This document shows positions 41,578-50,394 of a stretch of DNA of 64,000 nt, in pieces (the first letter of the stretch is position 1; each line of letters begins with the position of its first letter). The notes under the pieces were generated by a model, which searched no databases, was not told the DNA's origin, and saw only the letters and a list, made by a program, of their open reading frames with translations. The DNA comes from JBOHDX01 sp050700835 (GTDB lineage Bacteria > Actinomycetota > Actinomycetes > Propionibacteriales > Nocardioidaceae). The position numbers and the translations under genes are program-made. The stretch is taken from assembly GCA_050700835.1 (NCBI GenBank), contig JBOHDX010000064.1:28703-92702 (forward strand), in the 5' to 3' direction.

Positions 41578-42683
41578 CGACCGAGTCGCTCGATGGCGGA
41601 GTTGGTCGCCGAGATGATCCGGTCGATCTCGTCGGGAAGCAGCGCCGGGTGCACCGGCAGGGACAACACCTCGGCGGCCGCTACGGCGGTGACGGGCAGG
41701 TCGAGATCCTCGGAGTACGCCGGCAACCGGTGCACCGGCGTGGGGTAGTAGACGCCCACCCCGATGCCGTCAGCCTGCAACGCCTCGACGACACGATCAC
41801 GCTCGGGCGCGCGCACCGTGAACTGGTGATAGACGTGAGCGGCACCCGGGCGTACAACGGGGGCACTGACTCTGGCCAATCCCTCCGACAGCAGGGCCGC
41901 GTTGTGCCGCCGCGTCGCCGTGAACCCCGGCAGCCGCCGCAGCTGGACCCGGCCCATCGCCGCGGCCATCTCGGTCATTCGGGTGTTGAAGCCGACGAGC
42001 TCGTTCGCGTACCGCTTCTCCATGCCCTGGTTACGCAGCAGGCGGACCCGCCGGGCGACGACCGGATCGGCGCACACGACCATGCCGCCCTCGCCGGTGG
42101 TCATGTTCTTGGTTGGGTAGAAGCTGAACGCGGCGACGTCTCCGAACGCCCCTGCAGGGGTCCCGTCCAGGGTCGCCAGGTGAGCCTGGCAGGCGTCCTC
42201 GAACACCGCGAGTCCGTGACGCTGCCCCAGCGCGACCAGCTCAGCCATCGGTGCAGGCTGACCGAACAGGTGTACGGGCATGATCGCGGCCGTGCGCGCC
42301 GTGATCACCGACCCCACGTGTGCGGGGTCCAGGCAGTACGTCTCGGGGTCGATGTCGGCGAACACCGGGGTGGCGCCGCACAGCGCGACCGCGTTGGCCG
42401 TGGCGGCGAACGTGAACGACGGGACGATCACCTCGTCCCCGAGACCGATGCCAGCCGCCAGCATCCCCAGGTGCAGGGCGCTGGTCCCGGAGTTGACCGC
42501 GACGCACTCACGCCCGTCGACCACTTCGGCGAACTCAGCCTCGAACGCGGCGACTTCGGCCCCCTGCGCCAAGGCCCCGCTGCGCAGCACCGACTCCACC
42601 GCGGCACGTTCGTCAGGACCCACCAGTGGATGCGCCGGAGCGATGAACCGGGGCGTGGTCGTCAAGACCGTCGACGTGGTCAC
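41574..42683 (-). CDS. DegT/DnrJ/EryC1 sugar aminotransferase
   Basis: A 369-residue PLP aminotransferase. Motifs are VAVNSGTSALHLGM (cofactor phosphate site), VIVPSFTFAATANAV, VFEDACQAHLA and the cofactor lysine in FSFYPTKNMTTGEGG. GTG 42683 follows GAGGAGGAG. It should transfer an amino group from glutamate to the 3-keto sugar nucleotide made by the neighbouring dehydrogenase (WbpE-like role, inferred from context). Both ends overlap neighbouring genes by 4 nt, so the three enzymes should be made together. Confidence 0.9.
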   Translation of the reverse strand: MTTSTVLTTTPRFIAPAHPLVGPDERAAVESVLRSGALAQGAEVAAFEAEFAEVVDGRECVAVNSGTSALHLGMLAAGIGLGDEVIVPSFTFAATANAVALCGATPVFADIDPETYCLDPAHVGSVITARTAAIMPVHLFGQPAPMAELVALGQRHGLAVFEDACQAHLATLDGTPAGAFGDVAAFSFYPTKNMTTGEGGMVVCADPVVARRVRLLRNQGMEKRYANELVGFNTRMTEMAAAMGRVQLRRLPGFTATRRHNAALLSEGLARVSAPVVRPGAAHVYHQFTVRAPERDRVVEALQADGIGVGVYYPTPVHRLPAYSEDLDLPVTAVAAAEVLSLPVHPALLPDEIDRIISATNSAIERLGR

Positions 42684-43273
42684 GAGCTCTCCTCCTCGAG
42701 AGCACCGTCGTGCTCGCCGAACAGCTGGCCCGTTGTCGGGCAGCGCCACCGGCCGTCGCCGATCCGTTCCAAACGTGCTCCGGCTCGGCCCACCCAGCCA
42801 ACCTGACGCGCCGGAACCCCGGCGACCAATGCGAAGTCGGGCACGTCACGCGCGACCACCGCACCGGCGGCGACCATCGCCCACCGGCCGATGCGGACGG
42901 GTGCTATGCAAACGGCGCGGGCGCCGACCGAGCAGCCCTCGTCGAGGGTGACGCCGACCGGGTCCCAGTCCGCCGCGGTCTTGACCCGGCCCTCGACGTC
43001 GACCGACCGGGGATTCCGGTCGTTCGTCAGCACCACGGCGGGACCGATGAAGACGGCGTCCGCGACGACGGCGGGCTCGTACACGAGAGCGAAGTTCTGG
43101 ATTTTGACCCGGTCACCGATCTGAACACCCGGTCCGACGTAGGCACCGCGGCCGATGACACAGTCGCGGCCCAACACGGCCTTCTCCCGGATCTGCGCAA
43201 GATGCCACACACGGGTGCCGTGGCCGAGTGACGCGGCGGGGTCGACATCGGCCGACGACTCGACCGTGCTCAT
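42680..43273 (-). CDS. Left-handed beta-helix N-acyltransferase (WbpD/WlbB-like)
   Basis: A 197-residue hexapeptide-repeat enzyme: repeated imperfect (I/V)-G-X4 units run from AVLGRDCVIGRGAYVGPGVQIG through VTLDEGCSVGARAVCIAPVRIGRWAMVAAGAVV, ending in ALVAGVPARQVGWVG, the usual acetyl-CoA-binding tail. It most likely N-acetylates the 3-amino group of the sugar nucleotide. ATG 43273 overlaps the DUF2142 gene stop as ATGA. A C-terminal extension (GRWRCPTTGQLF) is common in the O-antigen branch of the family. Confidence 0.9.
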   Translation of the reverse strand: MSTVESSADVDPAASLGHGTRVWHLAQIREKAVLGRDCVIGRGAYVGPGVQIGDRVKIQNFALVYEPAVVADAVFIGPAVVLTNDRNPRSVDVEGRVKTAADWDPVGVTLDEGCSVGARAVCIAPVRIGRWAMVAAGAVVARDVPDFALVAGVPARQVGWVGRAGARLERIGDGRWRCPTTGQLFGEHDGALEEESS

Positions 43274-44805
43274 GTCTCGATCGCGGTCACCGAGACGCCC
43301 GTGGCTCGCCATGCCCCCCACACCATCACAAGTGCACCAGTTGTCGCGAGCACCGCGACGGCCCAGACCGGCAACGCCCACCACGCCGCTGTGCCGGCTT
43401 GCGGACTACTGCGGTGTTCGTTGCTCGATACGTTCGTCAGGCCCGGGACCTGCGTCAGGACGAACAGTGTTCCTACGATCGCCCACACGACGGCCGGCAG
43501 ATGGCGGAGCTGTCCCGCACGATCCAAGGCGTACCCGGCCACCATAGGAACCCCAAGAGTGAACGGGAGCCCGTATCGGCCCTGCCAGACCACGCCATAC
43601 TGTGACACCGTTGCAAGGGTCAGCGCGATGGGAATGAGCAGTCCGGCGAGCACCAGACCACCGAGCACGATTCGAGCCGTACGATCACCGAACCGGAATG
43701 CCGCCGCGAGCAAGCACACGAATACCAGGAGAGCGACGACGTACACAATGTTTGGTGCCGCCTGATCCCGATAGGGAAACGCTGCGATGGACTGGAACGT
43801 CCACGTAACCGGGGCTGGGGCGATCAGTTTGAGCGTGTCCATCAGTGGTGCGCTGGTGACGTCCTTCGGGCCGGAAGAGACTTGGAAGGATCGCTGAGAC
43901 ATGATCCAGGCGCCGCTGGCAAGGCCCGCCAGCATGAGCAAGCCGGCGCTGCGGCGCATGCCCGTCGACCGCCAGCACGCCCGCAGCTGCTCCGCCGTAC
44001 GCCTCGGACGCCAGACCAACGCGGCGACTGCAACCAGGGTCAGCGCGAACCAGAGGGGGCCGAGCGAGCGCAACGTCAGCAGCACCGCCCCGGACGAAGC
44101 GGCGACAAGCCACAGTTTTTGTCGGCTCTCGGTGGCCCTCGTCAGCGCCAGCAAGGATGCCCACAACGCCAATGCTGCCGCCATCTCGGGCCCATTGGGC
44201 GCCGCGACAGCGGTGCTGTAAACGAGGACCGGAGTGGCCGCGACGAGCAGCGCCACCATCGGAGCATGACCTCGCCGGGAGCGTGTCGTCGACCACGCCG
44301 CAAGACCGAGGAACAGCGCGCAGATTCCCGCCGTCACGAATCTCATGACATACAAGGCGGTGCTGCCGTGGAAGGGCAACGCCGCTGACCCGATTACGAA
44401 GTAGAAGACTGGGTTGTACCTTCCCGCACCGCTGGGCATCTCGACCAGCCCGTGATGCTCGACCGACGGAACCGAGCAGTCAGCCTTGGTGGTGTAGTGC
44501 AGGCGGCTGCACTCGGCATGCGCCGCGGCCACAATGTCGGGTGGCACCAGCACCATCGCTCCGGTACCCCTGGTCGCGTCGCTTGGCGGTGCAACCCACT
44601 GACCCCGCGCGACGGCAGCTGCGCGGTAGGCGTGGTCAAACTCGTCGCTGCCACGGAACGGCGGAACCGCGGTGATCCAGGCCATCTGCAAGGCGACGAA
44701 GCCGATCACGATGAGCCACACCGCACTCCGCGTCGCACGTCGCGCGACGAGCACGGGCGCAGCCTCGGCGGTCACCTCGCGGCGCACGTCGACGTGAGTG
44801 GTCAT
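43270..44805 (-). CDS. DUF2142 multi-span membrane protein
   Basis: A 511-residue integral membrane protein with about 10-11 helices. The loop after helix 1, WITAVPPFRGSDEFDHAYRAAAVARGQW, is the DUF2142 signature and resembles the acidic loop of GT-C glycosyltransferases, which use polyprenyl-linked sugar donors. It may add or transport a sugar in surface glycan assembly. The start ATG 44805 overlaps the GT2 gene stop and its own stop overlaps the acyltransferase start. The base composition is slightly lower in G+C than around it. Confidence 0.85.
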   Translation of the reverse strand: MTTHVDVRREVTAEAAPVLVARRATRSAVWLIVIGFVALQMAWITAVPPFRGSDEFDHAYRAAAVARGQWVAPPSDATRGTGAMVLVPPDIVAAAHAECSRLHYTTKADCSVPSVEHHGLVEMPSGAGRYNPVFYFVIGSAALPFHGSTALYVMRFVTAGICALFLGLAAWSTTRSRRGHAPMVALLVAATPVLVYSTAVAAPNGPEMAAALALWASLLALTRATESRQKLWLVAASSGAVLLTLRSLGPLWFALTLVAVAALVWRPRRTAEQLRACWRSTGMRRSAGLLMLAGLASGAWIMSQRSFQVSSGPKDVTSAPLMDTLKLIAPAPVTWTFQSIAAFPYRDQAAPNIVYVVALLVFVCLLAAAFRFGDRTARIVLGGLVLAGLLIPIALTLATVSQYGVVWQGRYGLPFTLGVPMVAGYALDRAGQLRHLPAVVWAIVGTLFVLTQVPGLTNVSSNEHRSSPQAGTAAWWALPVWAVAVLATTGALVMVWGAWRATGVSVTAIET

Positions 44806-45734
44806 CGGTTCGATTCTTGGATGTCGAGCATCATGGCGAACAGCAGCATGTGGAAGCCGCTCAGCAGCGGCGCGACAGCGAGCAGGACAGTCCCGGCGCT
44901 GGCGGTCGAGGCACCCATCGTGTTGACGAGCACGAACAGGCCCACCGTGGACCCGACTCCGACGAGGGCGAGGCCACCGAAAAGCATCAGCGCCACGGCC
45001 GAGAAGGACTGCAGAACGTACTTCCACCAGATTCGCTGCCAGAAACCGTGGTGTAGCTGGCGCAGGATCCGCGGTACGGCTGTCCGCATGTGGATGCCGG
45101 AGACCTCGGTGCCGTACACCGCCGGGATCGGCACGTCCCGGGCCGGGACGCGCAGGATGTTGAGGTGGATGAGCAGGTCGTTCTCGAACTCGTAGCGGTG
45201 CGCGATCCGCGCCAGGGGCAGGCGTTCCAGCGCCGTTCGGTGGATCGCGGTGTAGCCGTTCTGGGGGTCGAAGAGGTTCCAGTACCCGGAAGCGGCCTTG
45301 GTGAGGAACGAGAAGAAGATGTTGCCGAGCACCCGTGTGCGCGGCATGCCGGCGAACGACCCGGCGCCGTAGAACCGGTTGGCCTTGGTGAACTGCGCCT
45401 CGCCGGCGGCGATCGGATCCAGGAGGGTGGGCAGGAAGTCGGGGTTCATCTGGGCGTCGCCGGCCATCACCACGGACACGTCCGCGCCGACGGTCAGCAC
45501 CCGCTCGTGGCCCGCCAGGATCGCCCCGCCGACGCCCTGGTTCTCGACCAGGCGGACGACCTCGGTACGTGAGTCACCCACGGCCTTCGCTGCCGTGCCG
45601 GTGTCGTCGGAACTCGCGTCGGCGACCACGATGATGTGGTCGACGAACTCCGGCATCGTCTCGATGACGCTGCCGATCAGTCGCTCCTCGTTGTGCGCTG
45701 GCACGACGACTGCGACCCGCATGTCCTTGTACAT
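44802..45734 (-). CDS. Family 2 glycosyltransferase with C-terminal membrane helices
   Basis: A 310-residue protein of the DPM1/GT2 type. The N-terminal GT-A domain shows VAVVVPAHNEERLIGSVI, VVADASSDDTG and the metal-binding-like VVMAGDAQMNPDF; NLFDPQNGYTAIHRTAL follows. The last 80 residues hold two membrane helices. It probably makes or uses a polyprenyl-phosphate sugar. ATG 45734 has AGGAG 7-8 nt ahead; an internal ATG at 45722 is possible. The gene is 161 nt downstream of the GtrA gene; that gap shows no terminator or other feature. Confidence 0.88.
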   Translation of the reverse strand: MYKDMRVAVVVPAHNEERLIGSVIETMPEFVDHIIVVADASSDDTGTAAKAVGDSRTEVVRLVENQGVGGAILAGHERVLTVGADVSVVMAGDAQMNPDFLPTLLDPIAAGEAQFTKANRFYGAGSFAGMPRTRVLGNIFFSFLTKAASGYWNLFDPQNGYTAIHRTALERLPLARIAHRYEFENDLLIHLNILRVPARDVPIPAVYGTEVSGIHMRTAVPRILRQLHHGFWQRIWWKYVLQSFSAVALMLFGGLALVGVGSTVGLFVLVNTMGASTASAGTVLLAVAPLLSGFHMLLFAMMLDIQESNR

Positions 45735-45895
45735 CGACCGGCTCCTGTCCAGGCTGGCGCGTCGACCGTACGAAGGACACCCGGTCCGGCGGAACGCCTG
45801 TGGGCACAAATCGACCGAACACCGGCCAACATCAACCGAACGGACGACCCACGGTCCCGGGCGGGTCAGGTGCGCGCGCGGCAGGCGAGTCAGGG

Positions 45896-46267
45896 TCAGA
45901 TGAAGACCCAGCGGCGGTAGGCCCAGTAGTTCATCGCCACGCACGCCGCGACCGAGGTCCAGCGGGCGAGGACGTAGAACAGGCCGAGCCAGGTGAGCCC
46001 GAGGACGAGCACGATCGCGACCCCGTAGTTGACCCCGACGAGGACCGCGTAGCGGGCGAGCCGGGCGCCCATCTGGTCGCGTGCGTCGAAGACCCACCAC
46101 CGGTTGAGCCCGAAGTTGACGAGGAACGACGTCACGAAGGCTGCCGAGGTGGCCAGCCACAGAGGCGCGTGCAGACCGCTGCGGCACGTCACCAGCACGC
46201 CCGTGTCGACGGCCACGCTCGCGACCCCGGTCACGAGGTAGCGCCCGAAGCGCGGGGAGAGCCTCAT
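45896..46267 (-). CDS. GtrA family membrane protein
   Basis: A 123-residue protein with four membrane helices, the pattern of GtrA-like proteins: FGRYLVTGVASVAVDTGVLV, FVTSFLVNFGLNRWWVF, ARYAVLVGVNYGVAIVLVLG and CVAMNYWAYRRWVF. GtrA proteins are thought to flip polyprenyl-phosphate sugars across the membrane, fitting the downstream glycosyltransferase. ATG 46267 overlaps the stop of the ROK kinase gene. Confidence 0.9.
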   Translation of the reverse strand: MRLSPRFGRYLVTGVASVAVDTGVLVTCRSGLHAPLWLATSAAFVTSFLVNFGLNRWWVFDARDQMGARLARYAVLVGVNYGVAIVLVLGLTWLGLFYVLARWTSVAACVAMNYWAYRRWVFI

Positions 46268-47229
46268 CGCGGCTCGCGAACGGCCAGTCGGGCGAGGTCG
46301 GCGGCGCCCACGAGCCCGGCGTCGTTGCCGAGGCGGGCCGCGACGAGCGTCGCTTCGGGCCGGAAGCCGCGCCCGGTGAGGGACCGGCGGAACGAGTCGC
46401 GGGCCGGCCCGATCAGCAGTTCCGCTGCCGCGGACACCCCCCCGCCGATGACGAACATCCCGGGGTCGAGGGCGGCCGCGAGGTTGGCGATGCCGACGCC
46501 CAGCCAGCGGCCGATGTCACCGAACAGCTCCACCGCCATCGGGTCACCACCACGGGCCGCGTCGGTGATCAACGGCCCGTCGATCGCGGACGGGTCTCCG
46601 CCGGCACGCTCCAGCAGCGACTGGGTCGTCGGCGACCCGGCCGCCACCAGCTCCCTGGCCTCACGGACGAGCGCGTTGCCGCTGGCGTACTGCTCCCAGC
46701 AGCCGCGGTTGCCGCACTCGCAGCGACGACCGTCGGGTACGACCTGCATGTGCCCGAACTCGCCGGCGAGCCCGAAGCGACCTCGATAGACGCCGCCGCC
46801 GGAGACGATGCCGCCGCCGATCCCGGTGCCCAGGTTGACGCAGACCAGACCCGGTTCGCCGCGACCGGCCCCGAAGCGCCACTCCGCCCAGGCCGCCGCG
46901 TTGGCGTCGTTGTCGACCGTGACGGCCAGCCCCGTCCGGGCGGCGACCGCGTCCCGCAGCGGCTCGTGTCGCCAGGCGAGGTGTGGCGAGAACAGCACGT
47001 TCGCGCCGCGATCGTCGACGAAGCCGGCCGCACCGATCCCGACGGCCGACGCCTCGCGGTCACTGGTCAGCTGCGCGATCAGCCCGGCGATGGTGTCCTC
47101 GACCTGAGTGGCACTCGTGCCCGGGGTAGGCGCCTGCGCACGTGCGACGACGCCGCCCTCCTCGTCGACCACACCCGCGGCCACCTTGGTGCCGCCGATA
47201 TCGATGCCGATGGCAAGTCCGTCCGGCAC
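46264..47229 (-). CDS. ROK family sugar kinase (glucokinase), copy 1
   Basis: A 321-residue ROK kinase: phosphate loop IGIDIGGTKVAAGVV, catalytic region VDNDANAAAWAEWRFGAG, GTGIGGGIVSGG, and the zinc motif CECGNRGCWEQYASG. It phosphorylates glucose or another hexose with ATP. GTG 47229 was chosen because GAGGGTGAGG lies 5 nt upstream; this leaves a 7-nt gap to the preceding ROK gene, while a GTG at 47262 has no ribosome-binding site. It is about 55% like its upstream paralogue by eye, pointing to an old tandem duplication. Confidence 0.9.
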   Translation of the reverse strand: MPDGLAIGIDIGGTKVAAGVVDEEGGVVARAQAPTPGTSATQVEDTIAGLIAQLTSDREASAVGIGAAGFVDDRGANVLFSPHLAWRHEPLRDAVAARTGLAVTVDNDANAAAWAEWRFGAGRGEPGLVCVNLGTGIGGGIVSGGGVYRGRFGLAGEFGHMQVVPDGRRCECGNRGCWEQYASGNALVREARELVAAGSPTTQSLLERAGGDPSAIDGPLITDAARGGDPMAVELFGDIGRWLGVGIANLAAALDPGMFVIGGGVSAAAELLIGPARDSFRRSLTGRGFRPEATLVAARLGNDAGLVGAADLARLAVREPR

Positions 47230-47236
47230 CGACGCC

Positions 47237-48211
47237 TCACCCTCGACCGTGGACGTGCGCACCGCCGGCCGGGATCCGGGCCAGGTCGGCGGCGCCGATC
47301 ATGCCTGCCTCGTTGCCGCGGCCTGCGATCCGCAGCTCGGCTATCGGGCGGTGCACCCGTGCCGGAAGGGTGCGCTGGAACGCCTCCCGGGCCGGCTCCA
47401 GGAGCAGGTCGCCGGCAGCACAGACACCACCGCCGATCACCACCACGGTCGGATCGAGGACGGAGCAGAGCGTGGTGATGCCTTCGCCGAGCCAGCGCCC
47501 GACATCCGCGAGCAACCCCATGCACATCGGGTCACCGGCCTGCGCCTGCTCGGTGATGAGCGGACCGGTCACCTGTTCGACGTCCCCGCCGACCACGTCG
47601 TGAAGGGGTTGGGCGTCGGCGTCACCGGTCGCGAGTCGGTCGAGCGCCTCTCGGACGAGCGCGCGTCCGCTGGCGTACTGCTCCCAGCAGCCGTACTGCC
47701 CGCAGCCACATCGCACCCCGGCCGGCACCACCCGGATGTGACCGACCTCGGCGGCCACCCCGAACCCGCCGCGGTACAACGCACCGTCGGTCACGACGCC
47801 ACCCCCGATGCCGGTGCCGACGGTGACCAGGACAAGGTCGTCCACGTCCTGACCGGCACCGAACCGGAACTCGCCCCAGGTGGCGGCGTTGGCGTCGTTC
47901 TCGACCACGACCGGGAGGTCGACCTTCTTGCGGACGTGCTCGGCCAGTGGTTCGTTCACCCACGAGATGTTGGGGGCGAACAGCACGGTGGAGCGGGACG
48001 CGTCCACGAAGCCGGCGGCGCCGATCCCCACTGCTTCGATCTCATGCTCGGCGCGAAGGGTCTCGACGGCCTGGGCCACCGCGGTGGCCAACCCGGGGGC
48101 ATCGGTCGCGGGCGTGTTGACCTTGGCCTCGGCCAGGATCTTGCCGTCCTCGTCGACGACCCCGGCGGCGATCTTGGTGCCACCGATGTCGACGCCGATC
48201 GTCAGTCCCAT
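47237..48211 (-). CDS. ROK family glucokinase, copy 2
   Basis: A 324-residue ROK kinase with IGVDIGGTKIAAGVVDEDG, VVENDANAATWGEFRFGAG, VGTGIGGGVVTDGALY and the zinc motif CGCGQYGCWEQYASG. ATG 48211 follows CGGAGGAC. From memory it corresponds to the streptomycete GlkA glucokinase, which lies in a comparable gene neighbourhood and takes part in glucose repression. Its start overlaps the DUF5304-type gene by 10 nt. Confidence 0.9.
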   Translation of the reverse strand: MGLTIGVDIGGTKIAAGVVDEDGKILAEAKVNTPATDAPGLATAVAQAVETLRAEHEIEAVGIGAAGFVDASRSTVLFAPNISWVNEPLAEHVRKKVDLPVVVENDANAATWGEFRFGAGQDVDDLVLVTVGTGIGGGVVTDGALYRGGFGVAAEVGHIRVVPAGVRCGCGQYGCWEQYASGRALVREALDRLATGDADAQPLHDVVGGDVEQVTGPLITEQAQAGDPMCMGLLADVGRWLGEGITTLCSVLDPTVVVIGGGVCAAGDLLLEPAREAFQRTLPARVHRPIAELRIAGRGNEAGMIGAADLARIPAGGAHVHGRG

Positions 48212-48615
48212 GGCGTGTCCTCCGACAGGTCGATGGGCTCCACGCCGGTGTCCGTCGGCGACGAGCGCTCGGACGCGCGGCCATGGTCGTGGGTGACGGC
48301 CAGGTCGAGCAGGCTGCGCGCCGTCGCCGCCCACGTCGTGACCGCTGCGGTCATCTGTTCACGGGCTTCCGGCGACAAGGACGCCCATGCTGTTCTGGAC
48401 GCGCCGATCAGCTGGCACAGCGGGCACCACGTGCACTCGGCAGCTCCGTTCACGCTGTGCTCCTTCGCGGCAGCCGAGGTCCAGCTGGCCTGTTTGGGCC
48501 CTCTGGTGCGTGCCCAGTCCGCAAGTACGCCCGCGAGCTTGGCGGCCTCCTCCGCGAGGCTGCCGATCGGTTCGGACGGCCCCGAGCTTCCGCTTCCTTC
48601 GTCGTCGGCAGTCAC
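48202..48615 (-). CDS. DUF5304-like cytoplasmic protein upstream of glucokinase
   Basis: A 137-residue hydrophilic protein with one helical central segment and a Cys motif, ECTWCPLCQLIGASR, flanked by LAGVLADWARTR and REQMTAAVTTWAATARSLLDLAV. I assign it to DUF5304 from the Cys motif and position; in streptomycetes the small gene before glkA has been linked to glucose repression (from memory). GTG 48615 is fixed by a leaderless -10 element. It starts the operon running to 40570. Confidence 0.72.
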   Translation of the reverse strand: MTADDEGSGSSGPSEPIGSLAEEAAKLAGVLADWARTRGPKQASWTSAAAKEHSVNGAAECTWCPLCQLIGASRTAWASLSPEAREQMTAAVTTWAATARSLLDLAVTHDHGRASERSSPTDTGVEPIDLSEDTPWD

Positions 48616-48621
48616 AGCAGG

Positions 48622-48627
48622 AGGCTA
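48622..48627 (-). promoter_or_regulatory. -10 element TAGCCT, leaderless start of 48615
   Basis: On the minus strand TAGCCT is followed by 6 nt and GTG 48615. This probably drives the whole glucokinase and sugar-acid operon. Confidence 0.68.
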
Positions 48628-48657
48628 CAAGGCCAGGCCTCGGTTGATCCGGATGGC

Positions 48658-49317
48658 TCAGGTCGGCGCCGACGATGGCGCAAACGCATCTGCGTCGATC
48701 CGGTAGATGACGATCCACCTGTTCGCGTACTCGCGGCGGGCGTACCGCGCGATGTCTGGTGAGACGGGGCCCGCCTCCCTGTCAGCGATGAGCCATCGAA
48801 CCTTGTACTGCTGGTACAAGCGTCCGATCACGCTCGGACTCGGATCAGTGAAGGCATCGTCGTTCAACTTCAGGAGGCCTGGGTCGTGGTACGGCTGGTT
48901 CCAGCTTGGATAGCCAGCAACACCATTCGCGCGGAGCGCCGGATCACTGATCCCCCAGCCGCCCACGAGAACCCGGCGTTGCCCGAATCCCGACAACCAG
49001 AAGGTCCTTGCGTCGCAATGATCCCGCGTGCGGCCGGTCCGACAATGACTGTTCGTTGCCAGATCGTCGTCGACTGGAACGTGGTGGGAGATCCAGACGG
49101 CCGCTTGGCTCTGGGCCAGTAGATGTGGATCCGAGGGAAACCGCCGCAGCGGCGTCACCCACGCGCTCACGAGCGCGGCAGGGACCGAGGCGCTGACCGC
49201 TGCAACGACAGCCACCATGAGTCGCGGCGACCGGTTCTCCCTCGGGCGCTTCGAGCCAAGCACGAACACGATGGCGCCGCACAGCACGATCATCAAGCCA
49301 GGTGCGGCGGCGGTCAT
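48658..49317 (-). CDS. Membrane protein C-terminal part (possible remnant)
   Basis: A 219-residue protein with two N-terminal hydrophobic helices and a soluble C-terminal domain (VLVGGWGISDPALRANG, then YQQYKVRWLIADREAG). The soluble part looks like the extracytoplasmic end of large actinobacterial multi-span glycosyltransferase-like proteins. Its ATG overlaps the stop of the preceding membrane ORF as ATGA. The two may be halves of one former gene that lost internal segments, or a real coupled pair. Confidence 0.6.
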   Translation of the reverse strand: MTAAAPGLMIVLCGAIVFVLGSKRPRENRSPRLMVAVVAAVSASVPAALVSAWVTPLRRFPSDPHLLAQSQAAVWISHHVPVDDDLATNSHCRTGRTRDHCDARTFWLSGFGQRRVLVGGWGISDPALRANGVAGYPSWNQPYHDPGLLKLNDDAFTDPSPSVIGRLYQQYKVRWLIADREAGPVSPDIARYARREYANRWIVIYRIDADAFAPSSAPT

Positions 49318-50258
49318 GTCGTCTCCGGTGCCGGCGCGCGCTCGAATCCTAGGAACAGGGCGAGGCCGCCGAGGACGTCAGGCAGGATGGACGACTTCGC
49401 GCCCGCGGAGGCGAGTGCGACACACATCAAGAGGCTGCCGCGGGTGACGGTCATCGGCGAGTCGCGGACCACCTCGATGAGCAGCCGAACAAGCAAGCAC
49501 GAGAAGCCGACGCTGTAAAGCAGGGAGGGACTGTTGGGATCCAGGACGTTCACGCTCAACGAGACCGACGGCCAGAAGGCGATCCCCGACGTCGTCGCGA
49601 CGGTGATCAGGGCCGCCATGGCGCCAGCAAGCGGCCGACGCGTGACGTGAACCGCGAGGCACGCAGTGGCGGCGATGGCGACGAACATGCTCGGGAGAAT
49701 CCACGTGCGCATCAGGATGGTCGGCAGATCGACGTAGTAAGGGTCACCGGTCGGGGGCAGGTGATTCTGGGTGAAGGAGCCCAGCCAGACGGAAGTCGTG
49801 CCAAGAACCGCGGCGCACGCGACGCCCCAGTTGAGAAAGAGCGGCGTTCGTGCGGCGCCCGTCGGACGACGCCACATCGAGCGCAGCCGGCGCGTTGACG
49901 CGAACAAGAGGATCACGCCCACGGGTGGCGCCCACAGGAATGCGTTGATCTGCAGCGCCGTCAGCGTGGACCAACTGACGAGCTCGAGTAAGAGCCCTGT
50001 CACGGCACCCCAGGCCACGTCCGCCAGCAACGACTCAGACAAGCCCAGGAGTCGGCGATGGATCAGTACGCCAGGGACGACTACTCCCCCTACCCAATAG
50101 GCGAAATAGCACACCACGGCAAGGACAGGGGTGCCAGAGGCAAGGACAGCCACCAGGGCAAACGCGGTCGCCGAGCAGAGCGGCGCATAGGCCCCCAGGG
50201 CCTCGGCGCCACCGTTGCGCCCGAGCGCCGTGGCGTGTACGAACGGCCGAACCGACAT
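49314..50258 (-). CDS. Multi-span membrane protein (possible truncated N-terminal part)
   Basis: A 314-residue protein with about 8-9 membrane helices. It includes HLPPTGDPYYVDLP, which in larger relatives (as I recall them) opens a longer acidic loop; here it is followed at once by TILMRTWILP, suggesting an internal in-frame deletion near 49724. It ends in a hydrophobic helix and a short tail, overlapping the next ORF. No function can be assigned; a role in surface glycan synthesis would fit the relatives. The 136-nt gap upstream shows no clear promoter. Confidence 0.6.
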   Translation of the reverse strand: MSVRPFVHATALGRNGGAEALGAYAPLCSATAFALVAVLASGTPVLAVVCYFAYWVGGVVVPGVLIHRRLLGLSESLLADVAWGAVTGLLLELVSWSTLTALQINAFLWAPPVGVILLFASTRRLRSMWRRPTGAARTPLFLNWGVACAAVLGTTSVWLGSFTQNHLPPTGDPYYVDLPTILMRTWILPSMFVAIAATACLAVHVTRRPLAGAMAALITVATTSGIAFWPSVSLSVNVLDPNSPSLLYSVGFSCLLVRLLIEVVRDSPMTVTRGSLLMCVALASAGAKSSILPDVLGGLALFLGFERAPAPETT

Positions 50259-50394
50259 CGACGAATGACCCCCTAAAGCACGCAATCTGGTGCACTCTAG
50301 GCTCCGCTTCGCCTGTGGAGCGGTCAGCGACGCGCTCTCGAGCCGAACGTGCATGCGCACATGGCCGGACGACGGAGGCGGAGAGACGTCACGG

